In this document: positions 43,177-53,400 of the stretch, one piece after another
Layout of the letters: each line of letters begins with the position of its first letter
Position numbering within the stretch: position 1 is the first letter of the stretch
Origin: Pseudobutyrivibrio sp. ACV-2
Lineage (GTDB): Bacteria > Bacillota > Clostridia > Lachnospirales > Lachnospiraceae
DNA length: 64,000 nt
Reading direction: 5' to 3'
Assembly (NCBI RefSeq): GCF_900107545.1
Contig: NZ_FNQZ01000006.1
Coordinates: 62,001 to 126,000, forward strand
Notes under the pieces: model-generated
The model's database searches: none
What the model saw: the letters and a program-made list of their open reading frames with translations, nothing else
Told to the model about the DNA's origin: nothing
Made by a program: the position numbers and the translations under genes

Positions 43177-43878
43177 ATGCCTGTACATACATATACGAAC
43201 TGGAATCAGCGTCCATCAGATCGGGAAGAGCAGATTGAGCCATTTAGAAAATATTTTTTCATTTGTGAAGGAGCTAATACTGAGACTTTTTACTTCAAAC
43301 ACCTGATTGATTTAAGGAAGGAACTGGGGATTCATCCTCTGATTGATATCAGATTGTGGGAAAAGACAGAAGAAGACAAAAATATTTCTTTTGTAAAGAG
43401 ACTAGTTGATTTCGCTGAAGAGCAAAAGATGAATCCGGATAATGGATTTGATGCTGATAGAGATAAAATGGTCATTGTTTTTGATGGTGATATCTTTGAA
43501 GCAAAGGTCCAGGGATATGATGAACTGCTTGCAGCAATTGAGAAAAATGATATTGCGGCGGTGACCAATCCGAATTTTGAGCTATTCTTGATTCTTCATA
43601 TCGAGGGCAGCTACGAAAAATATATAAAAGGTCATGAGGAAGAGTTTTTGACAGTAGACGATAAAGACAGATATAGTCGTGCTTATTTTGTCCTTCATGA
43701 ACTGACAGGGATGAATGCTAAAAAGAATCCGGAGATCGGAAACCTTGCTGATAATGTCCTTGTTGCAATTGAACAGGAGAAAAACATAAATCAGGATATT
43801 CATGATCTGAAGGGAAAGGTAAGCAGTAATATCGGAAAGGTTATCGAGGAGATAATAAACGAGAAGCCTGATATATAA
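43177..43878 (+). CDS. RloB/AbiLii-like Toprim-type partner protein
   Basis: A 233-residue RloB-family protein. 'YFFICEGANTETFYFKHL' near residue 28-45 has the glutamate of a Toprim-like nuclease fold and 'MVIVFDGDIF' near 105 the D-x-D pair; 'AVTNPNFELFLILHI' is the RloB signature. It likely supplies the nuclease or effector activity activated by the ATPase encoded two bases upstream. The pair resembles lactococcal AbiL and Campylobacter RloAB. Confidence 0.8.
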   Translation: MPVHTYTNWNQRPSDREEQIEPFRKYFFICEGANTETFYFKHLIDLRKELGIHPLIDIRLWEKTEEDKNISFVKRLVDFAEEQKMNPDNGFDADRDKMVIVFDGDIFEAKVQGYDELLAAIEKNDIAAVTNPNFELFLILHIEGSYEKYIKGHEEEFLTVDDKDRYSRAYFVLHELTGMNAKKNPEIGNLADNVLVAIEQEKNINQDIHDLKGKVSSNIGKVIEEIINEKPDI

Positions 43879-43945
43879 GGCAGAAATATAATCGTTTAAG
43901 AAAGGGCGTTGTTTGGCAGTGATAATTCTGTTAATGATTACATGA

Positions 43946-43988
43946 TTGAGTATTAGCTAATATATATTATAATTAAATTAGCTAATAC
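43946..43988 (+). promoter_or_regulatory. Promoter and twin palindromes of the Phd/PIN module
   Basis: TTGAGT (43946-43951), 16-base spacer, TATAAT (43968-43973). The palindrome ATTAGCTAAT occurs at 43952-43961 and 43977-43986, on both sides of the -10 and 25 bases apart, inside a larger 12-bp inverted repeat GTATTAGCTAAT / ATTAGCTAATAC. Confidence 0.7.
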
Positions 43989-44005
43989 GAAAGGAGGCTG
44001 TTATC

Positions 44006-44248
44006 ATGGTAGAAGCAATAGCAACCGCTACAGAAATGAAAAATCAGTTTGGCAAATACTTGCAGATGGTCATAAATGGAAATGAAGTTATCGTAACTAA
44101 GAATGGACAGGAAGTAGGTAGATTTATTCCTAAAGCTAAAACAGTATCTTATCTTACAGATTCCCTCACAGGACTTTTAAAGGGGAACTATGATTATGAA
44201 GATGCTAGAGAGGAAGCTTTAAAAGAGAAATATGAAATTGCTGATTGA
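44006..44248 (+). CDS. Phd/YefM-family antitoxin (PIN partner)
   Basis: An 80-residue antitoxin: 'AIATATEMKNQFGKYLQMVINGNEVIVTKNGQEVGRFIP' is a typical Phd/YefM DNA-binding fold, and the acidic tail 'NYDYEDAREEALKEKYE' should bind the toxin. AAGGAGG ribosome site. Twin palindromes around its -10 are probable operators. It overlaps the PIN toxin gene by 17 bases. Confidence 0.85.
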   Translation: MVEAIATATEMKNQFGKYLQMVINGNEVIVTKNGQEVGRFIPKAKTVSYLTDSLTGLLKGNYDYEDAREEALKEKYEIAD

Positions 44249-44657
44249 TGCAAATATAATACTCGATGTTCTTCAGAAGAGAGAACCGCATTATAAATAT
44301 TCTGCTATCATCTGGAAGTTGTGTGAAACTTGCAAAGTTACAGGATACGTTTCTGTACTTACCTACATGAACATGGTCTATATCCTTAGAAAAGAGCTCA
44401 CTCCTGAGAAAATTGAAGAAGTTTACAAAGCCATTTCACTAATTTTTACCTTTGAGGATTTGACAGAAGAAGATGTAAAAAATGCTCTTATGAAAAAACA
44501 TAAAGACTTTGAAAATGCTGTTCAGATGGAAACGGCTGAAAGGGTCGGAGCTGATTTTATCATCACAAGAAATGTAAAAGATTTTATGAAGAGTCCTATA
44601 CCAGCATATACTCCACTAGAATTAATGCAGCGTGTAGAATTTGATGATTTATTCTAG
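44232..44657 (+). CDS. PIN-domain toxin
   Basis: A 141-residue PIN ribonuclease: 'LLIDANIILDVLQKREPH' carries the first Asp, Glu or Asp residues follow in 'FTFEDLTEEDVKNALMK' and 'KDFENAVQM', and 'GADFIITRNVKDF' holds the last acidic position. These acidic residues bind the metal that cleaves RNA. It is translated with overlap after its antitoxin. Confidence 0.88.
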   Translation: MKLLIDANIILDVLQKREPHYKYSAIIWKLCETCKVTGYVSVLTYMNMVYILRKELTPEKIEEVYKAISLIFTFEDLTEEDVKNALMKKHKDFENAVQMETAERVGADFIITRNVKDFMKSPIPAYTPLELMQRVEFDDLF

Positions 44658-44671
44658 GAGTAAAGACAATT

Positions 44672-45598
44672 ATGCATTTTAAAAGAAAATTTGTAGTATT
44701 ATTCGCGTTGTTATTATCAATAGGCCAGGTTACTGCCTGCGGGAAAAACAATGCTGGTATAGAAAAAACAAATAACGCTGAGCAGAAAGAAGTGGCAGAT
44801 GAGAATAATGATGAAACATCGAGTGGTTCTGACAAAACTGATTCAGATAAAATAGAAGAGCTAGACTTCGTAGATGTCTTTGGAGAACATTATCAGACAG
44901 AGATTCTTCCTACAGTTAAGAAACATGATTATTCTTCCGAAAAATTTGTTTATGATGGACACAAACTGACATATGAGGATGAAAAATATAAGTCTCGCTT
45001 GGGTGTTGATGTATCCCGCCATCAGGGAACAATAAACTGGGAAAAAGTGAAGGCAGAAGGCATTGAATTTGCAATATTAAGAATTGGGTATCGTGGATAT
45101 GGTGATGCAGGTAATATAAACTTTGATGAGCGATTTTATGAGAACATAAAAGGTGCACAAGAGGCTGGGTTAGAGGTTGGTGTTTATTTCTTCGCCCAGG
45201 CTATCAATGAAGAAGAAGCGTTGGAAGAAGCAAATTTTGTAATCGAGCATTTAAAAGGCTATGAACTACAGCTACCTGTTGTATACGATCCGGAAAGTAT
45301 TCTTGATGATGTAGCCAGAACAGACAATGTTACTGGAGAACAGTTTACAAAAAATACTCTGGTATTTTGTGATGCGGTCAAAAAAGCAGGCTTTGAACCA
45401 ATGGTTTACAGCAATATGCTTTGGGAAGCATTTGAATTTGATATGACACAAATAGATTCTTTACCAATCTGGTATGCAGATTATGAAAAACTTCCACAGA
45501 CACCATATCATTTTGAATTCTGGCAGTACACTAACACTGGAGTGATAAATGGAATTGACGGTCCGGTGGATATTAATATTCAGATGATTGAAAAATAA
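44672..45598 (+). CDS. GH25 lysozyme-family lipoprotein
   Basis: A 308-residue lipoprotein. The signal peptide ends in the lipobox 'VTAC' (Cys near residue 24), then a charged linker (about 25-110) leads to a GH25 domain: 'LGVDVSRHQGTINWEKVKAEGIEFAILRIGY', 'VGVYFFAQA', the catalytic D-x-E in 'PVVYDPES', and 'PIWYADYEKLP' with 'FWQYTNTG'. It probably cuts peptidoglycan between MurNAc and GlcNAc at the cell surface. It is only 14 bases after the PIN toxin gene but has no functional link evident. Confidence 0.88.
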   Translation: MHFKRKFVVLFALLLSIGQVTACGKNNAGIEKTNNAEQKEVADENNDETSSGSDKTDSDKIEELDFVDVFGEHYQTEILPTVKKHDYSSEKFVYDGHKLTYEDEKYKSRLGVDVSRHQGTINWEKVKAEGIEFAILRIGYRGYGDAGNINFDERFYENIKGAQEAGLEVGVYFFAQAINEEEALEEANFVIEHLKGYELQLPVVYDPESILDDVARTDNVTGEQFTKNTLVFCDAVKKAGFEPMVYSNMLWEAFEFDMTQIDSLPIWYADYEKLPQTPYHFEFWQYTNTGVINGIDGPVDINIQMIEK

Positions 45599-45645
45599 AA
45601 AAGTGCCCTCGCTACTGGTTTCCCAGCAACGAGGGCACTTTTCAA
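45595..45645. terminator. Bidirectional terminator between GH25 and the unknown lipoprotein
   Basis: AAGTGCCCTCG / CGAGGGCACTT perfect 11-bp stem with a smaller CTGG/CCAG stem in the loop, flanked by A-run and T-run so it can serve both strands. Confidence 0.85.
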
Positions 45646-45658
45646 ATCAAGAAATCAT

Positions 45659-47248
45659 TTATGGCACATAAACCTGTACAAAGTTGTAAAGCTCGCCATC
45701 AACAGCCCCAAGCCATACTAGCATGCCATTAGTCATATAGTATTCGTCCACATCTTGCATTGAGTCAGGGTAGTTGTCACCTTTGAATTCTCTTCCCAGA
45801 AGAAATTCTTCCGTGAGAGTATCACCTGAGTCTGGGCCGCCTTTAACAAACTTTTGAAGAGTGATTTCACAGTTATCCTTGATTGCAAAAGTAACATTTT
45901 TCTCGATAAGTTTTCTCACAGTGCCCTCTGACATCATTGGAACGACAGTGTAGAGTTCCTCGTAATCCTGTTTTTCAAGAGCATAATAGAAGTCATCGTC
46001 ACCGCCCTTTACAAGGAATTTAGAATATCTTGAAGGGGTTAACACATCAGCTTTAAATTCTTCATCTGTTGCATATTCAATCTCTTTATTTACATCCTCA
46101 AAACTTACAGCTGTAAATTGTGTGCCATTTACTGAAAAGATGTTGTCGCCAATCTTTGCATTTTCAACGTCCGTAGCCCTGATTCTTTCTTCTCGGTAAA
46201 TATCTCCGGTTAAAGATTTCTCATCAAATTTGGTTACCTGCATTAACAGATTGTTGTCGTTGTCATAATATTTTTGAGCTTCAAAGGTTTCTGGAGAGGC
46301 ATTTCCCAAACATGAAAGAGATATAGTTTCATCCTTTTCAGCAAATTTTAATATAGGAAAAGCGGCTTCATCCCAACTAAATGTGCTTTCTGATACATCA
46401 TCTGCCGATGCAAAGCTGAAAGTGATATCTGTTCCATTGACCTCATAAGTGAATGGAAGACCGGAAAGCCCATCAGGTGTTTGAGTGGAGCCTGTGGTGT
46501 CACTGTCAAAAATGTAGAAGCTTGAGATGTTGTAAAGGTCATCGCCTTTGTATGCAGCGTATACGGCGCCAGCAAGCTGAGGGATGCCGTCATCTGTTAT
46601 ACCAGCTTTTGTAAATCCAAGTACATTGGCACTTTGGTATTCATCAGATAGCTCATCGAACAAAGAAGAATCTTCTACGATTTCTGTAGTATCATCTTTG
46701 TAGTTGTGATAAACACCATCTTCTGAGGCCATATAGTCGACGGCTGATTCTTCTATAGTAATAAATTTGCCAGTAGCCTTGTCCACGTGACCTTTTATTG
46801 TGGAGTTACGCATTGATAATATAAGGTTGTTGTCCTCAGTTACTGCGATAGGATAAGCTGTTCCACCGCTTTGGACAGTGGTGATTTTTTCAAGAGAACC
46901 GTTATTTTCTACAAATATGGTAGCTTCATAAGTTCCAAGCACCCCATCTCCATTATCAAAAATATAGCTAGTTACTAATAATGCATCTTCGCCATCCGAT
47001 ATAGGCGCGTAAGCGTATGATTGTCCTGGATGGAGATTTGAGATAAGCTCCTCAAAGTTTTTAGGTTCAGTAGATTTTTCACTGGAATTTTCAGTTGTCT
47101 CGCCCTTAGTTTCTTCCTTTGAAGTTTCAGTGGAAGTGTCTGTGGCTGTTTTTCCACAACCAGTGATAGTAGATGCTGCCAACACTGTAGACAGCGAGAT
47201 AATAAGCATTTTTTTTATAATAGGATTACTTACATTGTCTCCATACAT
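45659..47248 (-). CDS. Unknown lipoprotein, 529 aa
   Basis: A 529-residue protein with a signal peptide and lipobox 'TITGC' (Cys near residue 32), a Thr/Ser/Glu-rich linker to about 65, and a large extracellular region with repeated short beta-strand patterns but no motif I recognise. ATG 47248 is used because AGAGGAG lies upstream at good spacing; the frame extends 20 codons further. It is divergent from the NRPS gene with 230 bases between. A role in binding or sensing at the surface is possible but not supported directly. Confidence 0.7.
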   Translation of the reverse strand: MYGDNVSNPIIKKMLIISLSTVLAASTITGCGKTATDTSTETSKEETKGETTENSSEKSTEPKNFEELISNLHPGQSYAYAPISDGEDALLVTSYIFDNGDGVLGTYEATIFVENNGSLEKITTVQSGGTAYPIAVTEDNNLILSMRNSTIKGHVDKATGKFITIEESAVDYMASEDGVYHNYKDDTTEIVEDSSLFDELSDEYQSANVLGFTKAGITDDGIPQLAGAVYAAYKGDDLYNISSFYIFDSDTTGSTQTPDGLSGLPFTYEVNGTDITFSFASADDVSESTFSWDEAAFPILKFAEKDETISLSCLGNASPETFEAQKYYDNDNNLLMQVTKFDEKSLTGDIYREERIRATDVENAKIGDNIFSVNGTQFTAVSFEDVNKEIEYATDEEFKADVLTPSRYSKFLVKGGDDDFYYALEKQDYEELYTVVPMMSEGTVRKLIEKNVTFAIKDNCEITLQKFVKGGPDSGDTLTEEFLLGREFKGDNYPDSMQDVDEYYMTNGMLVWLGAVDGELYNFVQVYVP

Positions 47249-47437
47249 TTGCGAATCTCCTCTTAACTTTAAGTTTGCACAATATTTTTTATTAATTGTT
47301 CTTTCCAAATATAAAATATCATACTCAGTGTCACAGAAATATCACACTACAACAACCCCCATGAAAGAATATATGTCTGAAAATGTGAAAAAAATGTGAC
47401 GATTTCAGAAAATATAGAAATATCCTTCAATAATATC

Positions 47438-47476
47438 TATAATACTTGACAAAAATATGAAAGAGGGGAGTATATT
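47438..47476 (+). promoter_or_regulatory. Candidate promoter elements before the NRPS gene
   Basis: TATAAT at 47438-47443 could serve as a -10 with only a weak -35. A perfect TTGACA at 47446-47451 is 29 bases before the start codon with TATATT at 47471-47476 (19-base spacing); if used, the mRNA would begin almost at the start codon. Which is used is unclear. Confidence 0.35.
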
Positions 47477-47479
47477 TTC

Positions 47480-50400
47480 ATGGACGATTTGCTAAGCCGG
47501 ATTCGAATGAATGTGAAAGAAAATCCGGATATGACAATCATTATTGATCAGGGGGAGAATAATTATTTTACGTACAAGTCACTTGATTTGTATGCGCGAA
47601 AAATCGCCACAAAGCTTGTTCGTAAGGGTGTTTCGAGAAACGATTTCGTCAGCATCGAGATGATGCGCACAAAAGAGTATGTAGCAGCAATGTACGCAGT
47701 ATGGCTGGTTGGGGCAGCGTTTGTTCCGCTGTCGTCTTCTTATCCAGAGGAAAGAAGAGCATTTATTCGCGATAACTGCCATGCCAAAACTGTGATCAAC
47801 ACAAGTTTTCTAAAAGGAGTTGAGAGCGAGGAAATATTCCAAAATGATGTTGTTTCCGATCCACAATCACCAGCTCTGGCTATTTACACTTCCGGTTCCA
47901 CAGGCAAACCTAAGGGAGTGCTGCATTCTCATGCTAGTATTGAGGATTCGGTATTCCGTTACATTGCCTCAATTCCAAGTACAAAAGGCTCTCACACTGC
48001 ACTTGGCGCACCATTTACTTTTGTTGCTTCTGTGCAGGGAGTCTTTACACCACTAGTCACAGGTACTGTATCCTATCTGATGCCATTTGAGGCTATGCGC
48101 GACCCGATTCTTCTGGCAGATTTTATTGAAGAAAATCAGATTAATCGTACATTTATCAGCCCAAAGATGCTCAAGGTGTTTAAGCCAAAGGGAGATAGTC
48201 TGAAAATGGTTTTCACTGGCAGTGAGCGCGTGTCAGATTTCTATACGGACATGTTTGAAACATACGTCGCCTACGGCCAAACAGAGTCAGCCGGCGCAGT
48301 AATGTTTTTCAAAATTGATAAATCCTACAATAATACCCCGATTGGAAAGCCGGTCGAGGGTGTTCGCATACACATTTTGGATGAGCAGGGCAGTGAGGCT
48401 GATGAAGGTGAGCTGTGCCTTGCAGGCATATTTGCAGATGGCTATATAGACCTTCCTGAGCAGACGAAAAATGTCTTTATAGATAATCCATTTGCAAAGC
48501 AGGATGGTTTTGCAAAGCTTTTAAAAACCGGTGATATTGTAAAAAAGGGCGAAGATGGCAATATTATTTACTTAAATCGTAAGGATTGGATGGTGAAAAT
48601 CAACGGTCAGCGTGTGGAGCCGGGAGAAATAGAGACTATCATTAGGCAGACTCCAGGGATAAAGGATGCTGTCCTGAAGGATTTCAAAAATCAGTACGGG
48701 CAAGTGTACCTCGTTGCCTACTACATAGAAAATGAGCCTGTGGATGCCGCCGACATCAAAGAAGCAATAGGACGGAAGCTACCGTCTTATATGGTTCCAG
48801 CATTTTTCGTCAAACTTGATTCATTTCCTATCAATGCCAACGGAAAACTGGATAGAAATGCATTGGTCGAGCCAGAGACCGGGGCTTTCAAAAATGATTA
48901 CGCTGCACCAGAGACGGATATGCAAAAAGCGCTTTGTGCTGCCTTTGAATCTGTGCTTGCTGTTGAAAATGTAGGTATCGACGATGATTTCTTTGCCCTG
49001 GGAGGAGATTCAATCAAGTGTGCCCTGGTATCAGAGGCCTGCAGTAAATATATGATTAAGACTGCAGATATATTTGCCGGAAAAACTCCTCGCATGATTG
49101 AGCGCTTGTTATTACAAAAAGCTAGTGGGAAGAAACATGTAAAGAAGGCTAAAAAAGCGAGAATTTATCCTCTAACTCCACTAGAACGTGGCATGTATCT
49201 TGAACAGAAGATGCATGAGGATTCCACTGTCTATAATCTAAATATTGCTGCGATCATTAAAGGCTCAGATTTCGAGACTGTAAAACAATCTCTAAGTGAG
49301 GTTTTCAAAGCTCACGAGGCCTTTACATCGTATTATGGTGAGGAAAAAGGGCTGCCTGTACGCATTCTTTCTGACAAGCTACCAGAAATCGTTGAGAAGT
49401 CAGCTGCAACTCGTGAGGAAGTTATCGCCATTATCGACAGTTACGCTGAGCCTTTCAATTTAAATGCAGAAATACCTGTCCGCCCGACACTTTATGGAGT
49501 GGCTGATGGCAGCATTATTTTGCATATGGCAATTCATCATATAGCCTTTGACGGAGGTTCTGCCAAGACCTTCGTGAAAGAGCTCATTGATGGTATTGAG
49601 GGAAGAAAAGTCACAGCAGATGGAATTGACCTTTCGGACCTGTATGATGATAGCCTGGCCGATAAGTATGAGAGCGGTATGTCCTTCTACCATGAGCTAT
49701 TTGCAGATGGTGTGCCTGTAAATGAAATGCCGGTCAAAGGAAAACGGCCAAAGGTACATCCACTATCTGACAGAGAAATCAGTTTTGATTATGATAATGC
49801 ACAGCTTAAAGGAATTGATAACATTGCAAGACGTTTCAGCGTTACAGAGTTTGAATTAATTTTTAGTGCGGTGTCTATGGCGCTTGGAAAATATACTGCC
49901 TCTGAGGATGTTGTGCTTGGCATCCCTACCAACATGCGCCCAGAGGATGGAGATAATGTAATAGGTATGTTTGTCAACACAGCACCCGTTCGTGTGAAGC
50001 CAAAGCGTGATGCTGACATAAGCGAATATCTTGCCGCTGTCAGCACTGCAGTACGAAATGCCACTTATGGTGCATATCTTCCATTTGAAGATGTTGTAGC
50101 CGAATTCGTAAAACAGCGAGACGAATCCCGCAACCCGATTTTTGATGTAAGTGTCAATTATATGGTAAATCCGCCTGCATATGATAATAATGGCCTTTCT
50201 GTAGAGTTATACGCTCCACTTCAGAAGATGGGTCGCGATATCGGTATTGTAATCAGAAAAAGTGAAAAAGGCCTGCATTTCATGGTGCAGTATTCAACCG
50301 AACTGTTTGAGGATGAGGTGATAGAAAATTTTGTTGGCCAGATACAGCACACTCTTTCCCTTCTGGGTGGTGATGTGAAAACTGTTCGCGATGCCCTTTC

Positions 50401-53400
50401 ATTGCCTGATAATCAAAGGTCTCGTCTTGAGGCATTTAAGACAGAAGCTACCGCAGAAATTCCTATTACTTTGCTACATAAGCTTTTCGAGCATAGTGCC
50501 TGTGAAAATGCAGATAAGACTGCACTGATTGCAAGGGACGTCAGACTTTCATACCAGGAATTAAACGATAGGGCAAATATAGTAGCCCATAATCTGATAG
50601 CAAGAGGTATCAAGACAGGGGACAGCGTAGCCCTGTTACTTCCAAGAGAAAGCTGCTTTTTTGCATGTATGCTTGGTGTAAATAAAGCAGGCGCTGCATT
50701 CATACCATGCGACCCACAGTATCCGGCAGACAGAATCAACTATATTATTGAGGATTCCGGAGCAGCATTTATTATCACTACTGCTGATAAGCTTTCAGAT
50801 TATCCATCAGAAAAAGCAATCGACGTCAAGGATTTGATGACAGGTGATGCAAAGAATGACCCTGATATTTCAATGAGCGACGATGAACTTAGCTACATTA
50901 TTTACACCTCAGGTTCCACCGGAAAACCTAAGGGAGTAATGCTCAGACATAAGGGCATATGCAATTACCTTATGCCACATCCTGCAAATACACATATGCA
51001 TTATCTGAAGGAGAACACCTCCGTGTATCTGTCTGTTACAACTGTGTCCTTTGACATGTCCTTCAAGGAGCATGCAGCAGCATTTTGTAACGGGAAAACT
51101 CTGGTTTTTGCAGCAGAGGATGAAATGAATGACCCACGAGCATTGGCTACCTTAATGGAGCAGTACAAGGTTGATTGTTTCAATGCCACACCATCAAGAT
51201 TGCAGCAGTATCTGGAATATGAGCCTTTCAGGAAAGCCCTTTCTAGGTGCAAGCTTGTAATGTCGGGGGGTGAAGGCTATCCAATTTCACTGCGTGATGC
51301 AATTAAAAAGTGCAGCAGTGATATACGAATCATCAACACTTATGGTCCTACTGAAATCACTGTATCCTGCAATGCAGCAGACCTTACTGATGTCGATTAT
51401 GTGACTGTTGGAAGACCACTGCTTAATTACCATGAGATAATCGTAGATAAGTTTGGGGATATTGCACCATATGGAGTGATTGGTGAATTATATATCGGTG
51501 GAACAGGCGTAGCAAAAGGCTATAGAAATCTTCCGGAAAAGACAGCTGGTGTCTTTGTTAACTACGAAAACTGTCTGATGTACCGTTCTGGAGACTATGC
51601 TAAGTGGGATAATGAGGGAAAAGTACAGATTCTTGGCAGACTTGATAATCAGGTAAAGCTGAGAGGTCTTCGCATTGAGCTTGACGAGATTCAGGGACTT
51701 ATTGCTATGCAGCCTCACATCAGAAAAGCAGAGGTAGTTATACGAAAACTGAACGGACAGGATAATCTGTGTGCTTACTTTACAGCTGATACCGAAATCG
51801 ATGTGGATGAGCTTAGAACTGAGCTCAAGAAGCATCTGACCCATTACATGGTGCCTACTGCTTACCTGCAGATGAACGAGATGCCTATGACCGCAAACGG
51901 CAAGACTGATATCAAAAAGCTGCCGGACCCTGTTCCTGTAAACCTGGGTGAATATGTAGCCCCAGCCAATGAAATGGAGGAATTTTTCTGTCAAATCTTT
52001 GGAAAAGCCCTTCATTTGGAGCGTGTTGGAGCAACAGATGATTTCTTCGAGATAGGTGGTACATCGCTCCTGGTAACTGCAGTGGTAATGTACGCTTCGG
52101 AAAAAGGCTACGAGATAACCTATGGTGATATCTTCAAATACACCACACCAAGGGCTTTAGCGGAGCTTTTCAAAGATGGCGAAATAAATGATACAAATAA
52201 ATTATTCGACTTTGATGATTATGATTACACCAAAATCAATAAACTGCTTGCTAATAATACCGTGGAAGCCTTCAAGTCTGGGCAACTTCGTGATATAGGT
52301 AATATCCTGCTCACAGGTGCTACCGGCTATATGGGTGCCCACCTGCTGGCAGAATATCTAAAGACTGAAAAGGGCAAAGCATACTGCTTAATCCGCAAAG
52401 GCAAATTCGATACGGCCTTCAAGCGACTTGAAAATATCATGTTCTATTACTTCGGCTCAACCTATGAGAAGGAACTTAATGAGCGAGTAGAAGTAATGAA
52501 CGGTGATGTAACCGATTACAAGTATTTTGAGCCTATGGAGAATCTTCCAATCAACACGGTGTTTAACTGTGCAGCCAACGTGAAGCATTTTTCTAACGGA
52601 ACTGATATAGAGGATATCAATGTAGGTGGAGTGACCAATTGTGTCAGACTGTGCAAGAAAAACGGTGCAAGATTAATTCATTTTTCCACCATATCTGTAT
52701 CGGGTACAACAGAAGATGTGACAAAGCTCAGCCGCAGGGAATTGGACGAGCAGTCCCTTTACTTTGGCCAAACACTGGATAATAAATATACATCTTCAAA
52801 GTTGATGGGAGAGCGTGTGGTACTTGAGGCAGTGGCTGAAGGCCTGGATGCAAAGGTAATTCGTGTAGGAACCCTTGCGGCTCGTGAGTCGGACGGAGAG
52901 TTTCAGATCAATTTCCTGACCAACAATTTTATGGGAAGACTGCGCTCTTATAGCTTGCTTGGATGTTTCCCATACAACATGATTGAAAATCAGGTATGCA
53001 TGGGAGCAATAGACCGTTCCTGCGAAGCCTTTCTCAAGCTTGCAAAAACACCTGGGGAATGCTGTGTGTTCAATGCGGTAAACAACCATACTCTTCCTCT
53101 CGGTGACATTATCCGCCGGATGAATCACAATGGAAGTCATATTAACTTTGTGGAGTATGATGAATTTGCAGAGGTTCTGAAGGAAGCACAGAAGAATCCA
53201 GATAAAGCGGCTATTCTTTCAAGTATGACAGCCTACATGAACACTGCCCACGGCAAGAAGATATCAGCTATTCCGTACAAGTGCCATTACACCACCCAGA
53301 TACTTGCCCGCATGGGATTTTTCTGGAATGCCAGCAGTGAAAAGTATGTTGATGATTTTATCAATGTATTGCGAGGTTTCATGTTCTTCAGCAGTGACAA

